From an uncultured Pseudanabaenaceae cyanobacterium (GTDB lineage: Bacteria > Cyanobacteriota > Cyanobacteriia > PCC-9006 > JAAUQQ01), in NCBI GenBank assembly GCA_937949725.1, contig CALECT010000124.1, positions 41,224-105,223 of the forward strand: 64,000 nucleotides of DNA, read 5' to 3'. Positions 39,937 to 49,929 of the stretch are shown one piece after another (position 1 is the stretch's first letter; each line of letters begins with the position of its first letter). The position numbers and the translations under genes are program-made. A model generated the notes under the pieces. It made no database searches and was not told the DNA's origin. It worked only from the letters and a program-made list of their open reading frames with translations.

Positions 39937-40104
39937 CTAAAAAAGGCGATTGATCACAATGGCAGCGATCGCGGCAAAGGCAGTAATCCCCAGCCCCACA
40001 GAAGGGCTTTGGCCCCGAGCAACAGCAAACGTTGTAGCAACGCCTGCCCCAGCAGCAGCGACCACAGCTTCACCTACCAGGCCAGACTTGGGATTGTTAT
40101 ACAT
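39937..40104 (-). CDS. Small (55 aa) hydrophobic protein
   Basis: Not in the supplied track (<60 aa). MYNNPKSGLVGEAVVAAAGAGVATTFAVARGQSPSVGLGITAFAAIAAIVINRLF*; clean ORF, two hydrophobic stretches. Confidence 0.6.
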   Translation of the reverse strand: MYNNPKSGLVGEAVVAAAGAGVATTFAVARGQSPSVGLGITAFAAIAAIVINRLF

Positions 40105-40301
40105 ACCGCGACGCCTATCGAAAGAGTGATTTTGCGAGTTGAATTCAACGTATCACTGCAATTCAAACGATGCTCCCAAAGCGACTCAAGCTGAGACGAG
40201 GCTTGACAAACGGCGAGGTTTCTTAACAATCTCTGACGAATAATTATTCCCTTTAACGAATGAACTTGGTTCTACTCTCCTAGCCTTGACTCGCCCGGCC
40301 T

Positions 40302-40778
40302 CTACTCCCCCGAACTCAGCTCTAAATTGCCCCCTTTAACCCACCCCTCCAAATCACCATTCGCCACCTTAATCTTCTGCCAGGCCTGATCTCCACTGGT
40401 CTCTAACAGATAAACTTCGCGTTTATATTCAATACCCCCAACCTGTTCACCATTTAAAGAAGCACTAGAACGCACCAACAGTCCCTCAGGCCAGGTGACA
40501 TAGGCCAAATCTCCAGCAGGAGCAGGCTTATCAGGCTTAGGGGCAGTCTCAGGCTTCGCGGCATCACCTTCGCCCGCACCTTCCTCTGGAGGAGGATTCG
40601 GCGCACGGGTTTGGGTCGGCGAAAACGCGACACCCTGCTCTTCAGGGAAGATAGGCTTCTCCGGAATGGCACCATATTTTTCGATGTAGTGCCGCGAGAC
40701 CGCATAGGCTCCGGCACTAATCAACGCCAAAGTGATAAAGATGCCGAGAAAAACCCGGATACAGCCAGATACACGCAT
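40302..40778 (-). CDS. Membrane-anchored SH3b-domain protein
   Basis: N-terminal TM (VFLGIFITLALISAGAYAV), Pro-rich linker, WPEGLLVRSSASLNGEQVGGIEYKREVYLLETSGDQAWQKIKVANGDLEGWVKGGNLE. Confidence 0.75.
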   Translation of the reverse strand: MRVSGCIRVFLGIFITLALISAGAYAVSRHYIEKYGAIPEKPIFPEEQGVAFSPTQTRAPNPPPEEGAGEGDAAKPETAPKPDKPAPAGDLAYVTWPEGLLVRSSASLNGEQVGGIEYKREVYLLETSGDQAWQKIKVANGDLEGWVKGGNLELSSGE

Positions 40779-40925
40779 TGCCTAGGGGAGATTGGGGAGG
40801 TCACGAAGGTCAGCCTAATGCTACACGAAGCTGAAGCGGCGTAGGGGAGTCCCAGCGATTCGGCGCAGATTGAGGCCCCAGGTTCTAGCAGTTCTATGGC
40901 GCAATCAATACATTCATCTGAATTA

Positions 40926-41978
40926 CTATTGACCTCGCGCAACCAGATAAGCCACGAGAAATAATTGCTCTGCATCCACCCAAGATGAGGTCATCTCAAA
41001 ACCCGCTCGATCTGCCAATGCGGCAAATCCATCGGGACTGTATTTATAGGAATGCTCGGTCAGCAGTCGCTCCCCAGCCTCGAATGAGATCATGACATCT
41101 CCCACAGAGGCACTCTGTTCAACGAGGCTCTCAATGTACATTTCAATTCGCCCTACAGCCTCGTTGTAAAAAGCACGATAGCGGAATTGCTCTAGGTCCA
41201 AATTAGCGCCCAGTTCCCCATTAATGCGGTGGAGCAAGTTGAGCGCAAAATCCGCAGAAACCCCAGCAGCATCGTCATAGGCCGCTTCCAAAATGGCCTT
41301 CTCCTTCTGTAAGTCCACCCCAATCAACAAGCCACCACCGGGACCCACGAGTTGAGCAACATTATCCAAAAATGCAACGGCTTCATCGGGCTGGAGATTG
41401 CCAATGGTGGAGCCGGGGAAAAAGGCTGTTTTACTCTTGCCTCGAAGAGCCGAAATCTCGGGCAGACTCAAGGGCTGAGTGTAGTCCGCACAAATCGCCA
41501 CTGTGGCTAGACCAGGATACTGACTCGCCAACGCTTCGCAGGACTCCACCAGATGCTGCTGGGAAATATCCAACCCGACATAGGCAGGCAGGGGGCGCTG
41601 GGCCTTTGTTACGGCATCTAGGAGCGTGCCAATTTTCTTGCTGCTGCCGCTGCCATATTCCACCAGTACGCCATCTGCCAAATGGGTGGCAATTTCTGCA
41701 CCGTGCTCTGCCAAGATCTTCAGCTCGGTGCGGGTGGGGTAATACTCCGGTTGCTGAGTGATTTTGACAAATAGCTCAGCGCCTCGCTTGTCATAGAGGC
41801 ACTTTGCCGGAACCGCCTTGGGCTGCTGTTGGAGACAAGTCAAGATCGTCTCACGAAAATCTTCTTCCACGGGATGCAGGTCAAAAACCTGAACTCCGCC
41901 AACCTCTCCAGATTGCGTCGCAGGAGATGGCTGGTCAGAAGGCAAGGCGGAATCGAGCATCACGGGCATAGCGGGCAA
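40926..41978 (-). CDS. egtD: L-histidine N(alpha)-methyltransferase (ergothioneine biosynthesis)
   Basis: PKAVPAKCLYDKRGAELFVKITQQPEYYPTRTELKIL, LVEYGSGSSKKIGTLLDA, FFPGSTIGNLQPDEAVAFL. Confidence 0.93.
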   Translation of the reverse strand: MPAMPVMLDSALPSDQPSPATQSGEVGGVQVFDLHPVEEDFRETILTCLQQQPKAVPAKCLYDKRGAELFVKITQQPEYYPTRTELKILAEHGAEIATHLADGVLVEYGSGSSKKIGTLLDAVTKAQRPLPAYVGLDISQQHLVESCEALASQYPGLATVAICADYTQPLSLPEISALRGKSKTAFFPGSTIGNLQPDEAVAFLDNVAQLVGPGGGLLIGVDLQKEKAILEAAYDDAAGVSADFALNLLHRINGELGANLDLEQFRYRAFYNEAVGRIEMYIESLVEQSASVGDVMISFEAGERLLTEHSYKYSPDGFAALADRAGFEMTSSWVDAEQLFLVAYLVARGQ

Positions 41979-42202
41979 AACCTCTTAAAACAATGGTGAT
42001 CGCCAAGCAACTGACCTAGAAACCTGCGGCAGCAACTTGGCTTCGTGGCCTGTCCGCCCCAGCAGTTGCCCATGCAAATCAATCCTCAGATAGTTTGCGA
42101 TCGCCTTGCCCAGCCTAGCGCGGCATTTCCCTACTAGCATAGGGTTTCGAGAGGAGACAATAACCCTTGACAACAGGCATAGGGAGAATTCCAAACATCA
42201 CG

Positions 42203-42267
42203 TAGGGGCGGGTTTAGCTGTGGTATCTAGGTGCTTAACCGATGTGTACCGTCAAAACCCGCCCCTA
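42203..42267. repeat. Inverted-repeat element TAGGGGCGGGTTT...AAACCCGCCCCTA
   Basis: 13-bp perfect arms at 42203..42215 and 42255..42267; the right arm contains the egtB stop codon. Confidence 0.8.
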
Positions 42268-43593
42268 ACTGGCCAAACGAATACCGCTGAACTGCCACCG
42301 CGCCGAAGGGGGAAAGAAATTGCGATAGGTGTGGCGGATATGGTTCAGCGAAGTTGCGCAAGAGCCGCCACGTAACACCAGCTGATTGCACATGAACTTG
42401 CCGTTGTACTCCCCAATCGCCCCCTCCGCTGCTCGATAGCCCGGATAGGGCGAATAGCTACTCTGGGTCCATTCCCACACATCTCCAAACATTTGCTTGA
42501 GTCCCAGCTGTTCGGAGGCCTCAACTGGCTGGGGATGCAGCGCATCCTGATCTACAAAATTGCCCTCAACCATCAAGCCACGGCTGGCCAGCTCCCACTC
42601 CGCTTCCTGGGGCAGACGCTTCCCGGCCCAGCGAGCAAACGCCTCGGCTTCGTAACCACTCACATGGCACACCGGCTCATTCAAGTTCACAGGCTGCAAG
42701 CCTGCCAGGGTCATCACCCACCAATCCCCATCCCGCTGCTCCCAATAGAGCGGCGCAGTCCAGCCTTCTTTTTGCACCGTACCCCAGCCTTCCGAAAGCC
42801 AATGCTGGGCTTGCTGGTAGCCGCCATCGGTGATGAATTCGAGGTATTCGCCGTTCGTGATCAGGCGATCGCCTAAAGCAAAATCCTCCAAATAAACCTT
42901 GTGACGCGGTCCTTCGTTATCAAACGCAAATGCATCGAACTGATTGGCCAACCCATCCACAGCTCGGCCGATTTCAACGACTCCCCCTGCAAAGGACTCA
43001 TAGCCCAAACGCGGAACGCTTGGGACTTCACGATCAAGGGCCAAATCCTGACGATAGGCCGGACGCAGAGGATTCGTCGCCAAAATATGCTTTATATCTG
43101 TCAGCAATAGCTCCTGATGCTGCTGCTCATGGTGTAGGCCCAACACAACCAAAGCTTCAACCTCTCGATTCCCAGCTTGTTGCTCAATCAGCTCCGCCAT
43201 GGCCTCATCCACCGCCGCTCGATAGGCATAAAGATCCTTCACAGTCGGGCGAGACAACAGCCCCCGCTGGGGCCGGGGATGGCGCTGGCCCACAGCTTCG
43301 TAATAGGAATTAAAGCAATACCCATAGTCCGGGTGGAATAGCTCGTAGCCCGGCAAGTGAGGCACTAGCAAGAAAGTCTCAAAGAACCAACTCACATGGG
43401 CCAAATGCCACTTGGGCGGGCTGACATCCGCCATGGTTTGGATCACGTAGTCTTCGATTTCCAGGGGAGCGCAGAGGCGATCGCTCACCGCCCTAACCTG
43501 CCGATACTGCTCAAGCAGAACATTGCCCGATGGAACAACAGAGGAACCGTTCAGAGATGGATTAGGGGCAAGGGGGCTGGAAACAGGAGACAT
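42265..43593 (-). CDS. egtB: Ergothioneine biosynthesis sulfoxide synthase EgtB
   Basis: DinB-like N-terminus (HVSWFFETFLLVPHLPGYELFHPDYGYCFNSYYEAVG) and FGE-sulfatase-like C-terminus (MFGDVWEWTQSSYSPYPGYRAAEGAIGEYNGKFMCNQLVLRGGSCATSLNHIRHTYRNFFPPSARWQFSGIRLA). Start assigned to MSPVSSPLAP. Confidence 0.92.
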   Translation of the reverse strand: MSPVSSPLAPNPSLNGSSVVPSGNVLLEQYRQVRAVSDRLCAPLEIEDYVIQTMADVSPPKWHLAHVSWFFETFLLVPHLPGYELFHPDYGYCFNSYYEAVGQRHPRPQRGLLSRPTVKDLYAYRAAVDEAMAELIEQQAGNREVEALVVLGLHHEQQHQELLLTDIKHILATNPLRPAYRQDLALDREVPSVPRLGYESFAGGVVEIGRAVDGLANQFDAFAFDNEGPRHKVYLEDFALGDRLITNGEYLEFITDGGYQQAQHWLSEGWGTVQKEGWTAPLYWEQRDGDWWVMTLAGLQPVNLNEPVCHVSGYEAEAFARWAGKRLPQEAEWELASRGLMVEGNFVDQDALHPQPVEASEQLGLKQMFGDVWEWTQSSYSPYPGYRAAEGAIGEYNGKFMCNQLVLRGGSCATSLNHIRHTYRNFFPPSARWQFSGIRLAS

Positions 43594-43786
43594 GAACACC
43601 GGGAAAAGAGCGACTTCAGGAAAGCAGAGGCAGCAGCGACGCGCGATCGGCACGTCACAAACTTGAGGCTCGCCCCTAAGACTGTAGCGATCCAGCCCCA
43701 CAAAAACAGTCCCTTGATCCCGATTCAAAAGGGGTGCTATGATTGCAGACCTTGATTAGAAAGATTATTGCTGGAGCCAGCGCGCC

Positions 43787-43924
43787 ATGACGAAACGCAC
43801 CTTTGGTGGAACCAAAAGAAAGCAGAAGCGCACCTCTGGCTTCCGCGCCCGTAGCCGCACCCGCACCGGCTCCAATGTGATTAAAGCTCGTCGCAAGAAG
43901 GGCCGCGCTCGTCTAGCTGTATAG
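43787..43924 (+). CDS. rpmH: 50S ribosomal protein L34
   Basis: [45 protein letters not shown] (45 aa; absent from ORF track because of length). Confidence 0.97.
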   Translation: MTKRTFGGTKRKQKRTSGFRARSRTRTGSNVIKARRKKGRARLAV

Positions 43925-43973
43925 CAGCTTGGTTGATGGGTTAGCGATTTAGCCCAGGCGATCGCTCATGATT

Positions 43974-44006
43974 TAGGACGCAAGCCCAGCTCGGGTTTGC
44001 GTCCTA
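43974..44006 (+). terminator. Hairpin between rpmH and rnpA
   Basis: TAGGACGCAAGCCCAGCTCGGGTTTGCGTCCTA. Confidence 0.6.
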
Positions 44007-44106
44007 TGTTTGTATAGGTCGCAGCAAGACTCAAAGCTTCCCAGACTAGAGAAACCCACGGCCCAGAGCGATTCTTTACTGAGGAAGCCATTACTTCGCA
44101 ACTACT

Positions 44107-44568
44107 ATGGCGCTGCCCAAGCCCTATCGGCTCAGAGAACGCAAAGAATTTGACCGAGTCTACCGCCGGGGCAAGCGCTGTGGTGGACAAACATTACTCC
44201 TGCGCATCGCTGCTCAAACCAAAACGATCAAAGCCCCCAGCAAAAGCAGCTCTCTCATAAAACAATCTGCGACAGACTCTGGCTCGCCTAGGCCTCGCCC
44301 CGCCAAACCAGTAAAGCTAACTGCTACCGAGAGTCCCCCCAGCCGCATGGCAGTGGTCGTCAGCACTAAGGTTCATAAGCGAGCTGTGGTTCGCAACCGA
44401 GTTCGCCGCCAGATCCAAGCGGCCTTCCAGACCCTCCTGCCCCAGCTCAAATCCGGCAAATTGATCGTCATCACCGTCAAAGCCAGCGCAGTGGAGTGCG
44501 ATTATTACGAATTTTTGCAACAATTAGAACAACTACTGATCAAAGCCGAGGCACTCCATGGGCATTAA
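44107..44568 (+). CDS. rnpA: Ribonuclease P protein component
   Basis: LPKPYRLRERKEFDRVYRRGKRCGGQTLLLRI...RMAVVVSTKVHKRAVVRNRVRRQIQAAF. Confidence 0.93.
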   Translation: MALPKPYRLRERKEFDRVYRRGKRCGGQTLLLRIAAQTKTIKAPSKSSSLIKQSATDSGSPRPRPAKPVKLTATESPPSRMAVVVSTKVHKRAVVRNRVRRQIQAAFQTLLPQLKSGKLIVITVKASAVECDYYEFLQQLEQLLIKAEALHGH

Positions 44569-44980
44569 GGAAGAAATTTTCTACGAAGGTGGCCCCCACA
44601 AAGGAGAACTGATCGTAAATGGACTGATTGGTCTGACCATCATCGGTCTACCTCTCGCGGTGGGAGCCCTGGTCAGAGCGCTTTGGTTGCGCTATCGCAT
44701 CACCAACCGCCGCATTTCCATCACCGGCGGCTGGATGGGTCGCGACAAGTACGAATTCATCTACAACGAAGTGCGTAAAGTGGTTTCCCTGCCTCGCGGC
44801 GTCGGCCTCTGGGGTGACATGGTCGTCACAATGAACGATGGCTCCCGCATTGAAATGCGTGCCGTGCCTAAGTTCCGCGAAGTCGAGGCATTCATCAATG
44901 AGCGCACCGAGAGCAAGAAAGCCGAGCGGAAAGCGGCTCTCCAAGGCGAAAAGAAGAAGTCAAAGAAGACCAAAGCGTAA
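44558..44980 (+). CDS. PH (bPH) domain membrane protein
   Basis: Overlaps rnpA end; YRITNRRISITGGWMGRDKYEFIYNEVRKVVSLPRGVGLWGDMVVTMNDGSRIEMRAVPKFREVEAFI. Confidence 0.88.
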   Translation: MGIKEEIFYEGGPHKGELIVNGLIGLTIIGLPLAVGALVRALWLRYRITNRRISITGGWMGRDKYEFIYNEVRKVVSLPRGVGLWGDMVVTMNDGSRIEMRAVPKFREVEAFINERTESKKAERKAALQGEKKKSKKTKA

Positions 44981-45024
44981 TTGCAGTTTAGTCAGACTCC
45001 GACCGTCATCGGGTCACCCTTAAA

Positions 45025-45065
45025 ATGAGCCCCCATAAAGGAGATTGCCTTTACTGGGGGCTCAT
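45025..45065 (+). terminator. Terminator hairpin after rpmH-rnpA-PH
   Basis: ATGAGCCCCCataaaggagattgcctttacTGGGGGCTCATTTCTT. Confidence 0.75.
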
Positions 45066-45334
45066 TTCTTATTGCTGCTCCCACTACTGCTCCATCGCCT
45101 AGCTAGACGAACAGCAAAGCCACCGCAATTTGCAAGCCTGCCTGGTTCATCGCGAAAGGATCGGTTTAATGGCGGCGTTCCGCCCATGGAAGGGAACCGG
45201 GAGACACTAGAATAGGACACGTCTGTGGCATATTGCTGGATCAACCGCAAACCATGGCTCTCCCAAGTCCAACGATATCTATTTGGTATCCAAACCTGGG
45301 AATCGTAAATCAGTAGAGGCGCAACGGCAGGCGA

Positions 45335-46615
45335 ATGGATTTCGGCATTGGCTTTCTTTCAAACAACGTAATGCTGCCCATCCTAGATTTTTTCTATGGA
45401 TTGGTTCCCAGCTATGGACTGGCGATCGTCGCCCTCACCCTTGTGGTGCGCACCGCAGTCTTCCCCTTAAGTGCTGGGTCTATTCGCAGTGCCCGACGCA
45501 TGAAGGTAGTTAATCCCCTCATGCAGGAGCGCCAAAAAGAAGTTAAAGAGCGCTACAAGGACGATCCGGCCAAACAGCAGGAAGAGCTGGGCAAGATTTT
45601 CAAGGAATTTGGTAACCCCCTTGCAGGTTGCCTGCCTGTGGTCTTCCAGATGCCCATCCTCTTCGCCTTGTTTGCGACCCTGAGAGGCTCGCCGTTTGCG
45701 GACATCAACTACAGCGCAAATGTCCAGGTACTGCCCCAGGACAAAATTGAGCAGCTTCAGCCCGTTGCCTTTGCCACGAAGCCTCAAACCATTTACTTCT
45801 CTGAGCAGGAACATGCCAAGGTCGCTGCTGTCATTCCCAGCGGCAACCGATTGAGTGTGGGCGATCGCACAGACATCGAGTTCAAAACAGTCGATGGCGC
45901 TCCCCTAACCGAACTCATCGCAGGCTACAAAGACGTTGACCTCACGCCCCAATGGAGCATTACCAAGGGTGATGACATCATCAAAGTTGAAGCGGATGGC
46001 AGCATCACAGCTCTAAAGGAGGGTGATGCCACCATCCAGGGTCAAATCCCTGGCGTAGCCACTAACCGTGGTTTCCTCTTCATCAAGGCCCTAGGCCGAG
46101 TGGGTGCCACCAATGCCGATGGCAGCATCAACTTCGATATCGTCGCCATGGTCGTCGCCTTTGGCCTCAGCCTGTTTGTCAGCCAACAGCTCACCAACCA
46201 AGGCAATAAGTCGAAGTCTAAAGATGGCGACTCTCAGCAGTCTCAGCAGGAAACCATTGCCAAGGTAACTCCGGTTCTCTTCTCTGGCATGTTCCTCTTC
46301 TTCCCCCTGCCTGCTGGTGTGCTGATGTACATGGTGCTGGCCAACATCTTCCAGACGGTGCAAACCTTCTTCCTCATGCGGGAGCCCCTGCCGGAGAACG
46401 TCCAGAAGATGCTGGATGAACAAACCCGTAAGGAAAACGCCGGGGTCAACCGCCCCGCCTTCGAGCCCAAGGGCAAGGGCAAGATGAAGACGGTGGATGT
46501 GGAAGCCAAGCCCGTGGAAAAGAAAGCAGACAAAAAAGCCGCTGCCAAGAGTGGCAACTCAGGAAAGTCCAACAATCGAAACCAGAGTAAAAAGCGCTCC
46601 AAGAAGCGTAAATAA
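45335..46615 (+). CDS. yidC: Membrane protein insertase YidC/Oxa1 family
   Basis: [90 protein letters not shown]; Big_2-like insertion (~aa 190-250). Confidence 0.93.
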   Translation: MDFGIGFLSNNVMLPILDFFYGLVPSYGLAIVALTLVVRTAVFPLSAGSIRSARRMKVVNPLMQERQKEVKERYKDDPAKQQEELGKIFKEFGNPLAGCLPVVFQMPILFALFATLRGSPFADINYSANVQVLPQDKIEQLQPVAFATKPQTIYFSEQEHAKVAAVIPSGNRLSVGDRTDIEFKTVDGAPLTELIAGYKDVDLTPQWSITKGDDIIKVEADGSITALKEGDATIQGQIPGVATNRGFLFIKALGRVGATNADGSINFDIVAMVVAFGLSLFVSQQLTNQGNKSKSKDGDSQQSQQETIAKVTPVLFSGMFLFFPLPAGVLMYMVLANIFQTVQTFFLMREPLPENVQKMLDEQTRKENAGVNRPAFEPKGKGKMKTVDVEAKPVEKKADKKAAAKSGNSGKSNNRNQSKKRSKKRK

Positions 46616-46740
46616 CTCCACTCATCGCCTAGGGTTGCATCACTGCGCCCTGGGCGATTTGCGTTTTAGGCCAATGGATTTTGCCTCATCCTGAAGCCTG
46701 CCCCTACTCCTCCGTCACTCTATTTCAGTGAGACAGATCC

Positions 46741-47298
46741 ATGAGCCAGGCCATTCCTTCCCATCTCCAAGCCCACCTAGACCAAGGCGTCCAGTGGCTG
46801 CAAAAGCTGCTCGACCTCAGTGGCTTTAGTGCTGAGATTAGCGCCGACATTGTTGAGCCTTTGTCCCATGAACATGCCAAGGGCGACGATCGCGAGGAAA
46901 GCGTGGCCTGGCTGAAAATTGACAGCAGCGAGCTAGACCCCGAGAAGGTCAAATTGCTAATTGGTGAGAAGGGAGAAGTGCTGGATGCCATTCAGTACCT
47001 GGCCAGCTTGGAGCTGAATTTCAAGGCCGAGCGGGGGACCCAGCGAGCCTATGTGGTGGATATTGATGGCTATCGCGATCGTCGCCAACAGGAACTCAAA
47101 CAGCTCGTCACAGAAGTCGCCGCCGTGGTCAAAAGCTCTCGCAAGCCCTTCGAAATATGTGGCCTCTCCTCCGCCGAACGCCGGGAGGTCCACACTTTGC
47201 TCAAAGCCGGGTTCCCCACAATGGAAACTTTCAGTCAGGGTAAAGAACCAGATCGTCGTCTCGTCGTCCGAACGCGCCGCCCCAAAGAAGAGAAATAA
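46741..47298 (+). CDS. jag: Jag/KhpB-like R3H (KH) RNA-binding protein
   Basis: LIGEKGEVLDAIQYLASLELN...RAYVVDIDGYRDRRQQELKQLV...SSAERREVHTLLK (R3H-type); next to yidC. Confidence 0.9.
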   Translation: MSQAIPSHLQAHLDQGVQWLQKLLDLSGFSAEISADIVEPLSHEHAKGDDREESVAWLKIDSSELDPEKVKLLIGEKGEVLDAIQYLASLELNFKAERGTQRAYVVDIDGYRDRRQQELKQLVTEVAAVVKSSRKPFEICGLSSAERREVHTLLKAGFPTMETFSQGKEPDRRLVVRTRRPKEEK

Positions 47299-47550
47299 AC
47301 AAAGGCTCGTTACAGAGTAAGAGGAGCGACTGGATCAGCCATTAGCGCCGAAGCAAACAGGCCCTAGAATAGTGGGTAGTTAGGCGAGCCATCATTGAAC
47401 CGACACCCGCAAGCCATACTTTGTACAGGCGCGACCTCGCTCAGGCTGATTACAGCCCATGGTGCATTCACCCCAGCACCGTCGATTCGCCTAGCTGATT
47501 GATTTGCCCGCCCAGCCAATTTGTCCTGAAAGATTTAGGAGTAACTTGCC

Positions 47551-48117
47551 ATGAAAGACCCCTCAAAATCTCCCCTGGGCAAACCGGTGACAGATGAGTC
47601 TCCCCTGGGCCACGTGCCCATGTCCCAACTGCTGCAAATTCCGGAAAAGCAGCTCACTGTTGAAGTAAAGGACTACCTCCCCGACTTAGAAACCCTGACG
47701 CCGGTCCAGGGTGCCATCAAGATTCACCACAAGGGCACTTTCCTGGAAGTCGTCGCCCAGGCCAAGGCGATTGTGACGTTGGTATGCGATCGCTGCCTGG
47801 CCCAGTACAACCATCGCGTTGAGCTGGACACCACCGAAATCATTTGGCTGGAAGAGCCCGAAGACCTGAACAAAGCAGACTGGACTGAGCGAGAGCTCGA
47901 AAGTGAAGACCTGATCGAACGCATTTCTCCCACCGGAAGCCTCGACCTCACCCAATGGCTTTACGAGCAGCTCTGCCTGGCTATCCCACCCCAAAAACTC
48001 TGTGACAACAGCTGCGACGGCATCGCAGTCAAAGAGGAACCAGCGGCGAGCAGTGAGCCTGAGATTGACCATCGCTGGGCCGCCCTCGCCAAGCTCAAAC
48101 AGCAGATGTCATCCTAA
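47551..48117 (+). CDS. DUF177 / YceD family protein
   Basis: VQGAIKIHHKGTFLEVVAQAKAIVTLVCDRCLAQYNHRVELDTTEIIWL...LDLTQWLYEQLCLAIPPQKLC. Confidence 0.88.
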   Translation: MKDPSKSPLGKPVTDESPLGHVPMSQLLQIPEKQLTVEVKDYLPDLETLTPVQGAIKIHHKGTFLEVVAQAKAIVTLVCDRCLAQYNHRVELDTTEIIWLEEPEDLNKADWTERELESEDLIERISPTGSLDLTQWLYEQLCLAIPPQKLCDNSCDGIAVKEEPAASSEPEIDHRWAALAKLKQQMSS

Positions 48118-48266
48118 AGACGACTATCGTCCAGGAAAGAGGATTCAATAGAACCGTTAGACATCAACCTTAAGTTACGGACATGGCATGCTTTGTCCCT
48201 ACGGTGATGCTAGTTCTAATCACAGCTTCCATTCCATAAGCCACAGCCCGCCCTCTCACTCAACCT

Positions 48267-49787
48267 ATGTCCTTCCCCACTGAATTTGAGCTGATGTTGC
48301 GGGCGCGGTACCCCATCCTCTACGTCCCCACCCCCGAGGAAGAACGACTCGAAGCAACCATTGCAACCTGCGCCAAAAACCTCGGCAACCGCGCCGTCTA
48401 CACCTGGGATTTTGTCGATGGCTTTCGCGGCAGTGCCAATGACAGCGGCGTTGCCGTACGCAATCCTCTCCAGGCCCTAGAGCATCTAGAGAAACTGCCC
48501 AGCAGCACTCCCGTCATCGCCATCCTGCGAGACTTTCACCGCTTCTTGGAAGATGTGGCCGTGGCCCGCAAGCTGCGTAACCTCAGCCGCCTGTTCAAGT
48601 CCCAGGCCAAGAACATCGTCATCACATCACCCGAGCTGTTGCTGCCAACCGAGCTAAGCGAGCTGGTCACGGTGCTGGAATTTCCCCTGCCCAGGGTGGA
48701 AGACATTACACAGGAACTGGAGCGGCTGCTCAGTGCTACAGGCCAACGCTTGGATGAGCGGGAGCTAGACAATCTTGTACGCTCCTGTCAGGGGCTGAGT
48801 TTGGAGCGGATTAGGCGAGTTATTGCGCGGGCGATCGCCACCCATGGCGAAATCAACACCGATGACCTAGACCTGGTTCTCGAAGAAAAGCGCCAAACCA
48901 TTCGCCAAACCCAGATCCTCGACTTCTACCCCACCACGGAGCAAATCTCCGACATTGGTGGACTGGACAATCTCAAAGACTGGCTTCTGCGCCGGGGTGA
49001 TGCCTTTAGCGAAAAGGCAAGACAATATGGTTTACCTCACCCCAGGGGACTACTGCTAGCGGGGATTCAGGGCACGGGCAAATCCTTGACCGCTAAGGCG
49101 ATCGCCCACCACTGGCACCTCCCCCTCCTCCGCCTCGACGTCGGCCGCCTCTTTGCAGGGCTCGTCGGCGAATCCGAATCCCGCACGAGGCAAATGATCC
49201 AGATTGCCGAAGCCCTCTCCCCCTGCATCCTCTGGATCGACGAAATCGACAAAGCCTTCGCAGGCCTGGGCGGACGCGGTGACTCCGGCACCACCAACCG
49301 CGTCTTCGGCACCTTTCTCACCTGGCTCGCCGAGAAGCAGTCCCCCGTCTTCGTCGTCGCCACCGCCAACAATATCCAAACCCTTCCCGCAGAACTCCTG
49401 CGCAAAGGTCGCTTCGACGAGATCTTCTTCGTCGGTCTGCCCAACGACCAGGAGCGCCAGGCCATTTTTGAAGTCCACCTCTCCCGCCTGCGCCCCCACA
49501 ATCTCAAGGCCTACGACCTTAAGCGCCTCGCCTACGAAACCCCAGATTTCTCGGGCGCGGAAATTGAGCAGACCCTGGTGGAAGCCATGCACATCGGCTT
49601 TAGCCAGGACCGCGACTTCACCACCGACGACGTCCTCCAAGCCGCCAGCCAAATTGTGCCCCTAGCCCGCACCGCCAAGGACCAAATTGAAGCTCTCCAG
49701 GAATGGGCCTCTGCCGGTCGCGCTCGCCCCGCCTCTAATTACAGCAGCCTCAGCAGTCGCATTCAGGGCATTCAACAGCCCGATTAA
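48267..49787 (+). CDS. ycf46: Ycf46-like AAA family ATPase
   Basis: [103 protein letters not shown]. Confidence 0.9.
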   Translation: MSFPTEFELMLRARYPILYVPTPEEERLEATIATCAKNLGNRAVYTWDFVDGFRGSANDSGVAVRNPLQALEHLEKLPSSTPVIAILRDFHRFLEDVAVARKLRNLSRLFKSQAKNIVITSPELLLPTELSELVTVLEFPLPRVEDITQELERLLSATGQRLDERELDNLVRSCQGLSLERIRRVIARAIATHGEINTDDLDLVLEEKRQTIRQTQILDFYPTTEQISDIGGLDNLKDWLLRRGDAFSEKARQYGLPHPRGLLLAGIQGTGKSLTAKAIAHHWHLPLLRLDVGRLFAGLVGESESRTRQMIQIAEALSPCILWIDEIDKAFAGLGGRGDSGTTNRVFGTFLTWLAEKQSPVFVVATANNIQTLPAELLRKGRFDEIFFVGLPNDQERQAIFEVHLSRLRPHNLKAYDLKRLAYETPDFSGAEIEQTLVEAMHIGFSQDRDFTTDDVLQAASQIVPLARTAKDQIEALQEWASAGRARPASNYSSLSSRIQGIQQPD

Positions 49788-49929
49788 ATGTTCCCGATCA
49801 AAGACAAAACAATAAAAATAGCGCAAACAAAGCAAGGCTCAATGAAGTTTCATTCATTACATCCCTGATCCGTAATTCATCTGTTCGAATAAAAGGATAC
49901 ACAGACCCTACTGAGTTCCCGTTCACAAG

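Noticed and set aside
49056-49652. Minus-strand 198-aa ORF opposite the second ycf46-like gene
   Set aside because: Antisense shadow (Gly/Glu/Val-rich) of a well-supported AAA ATPase.
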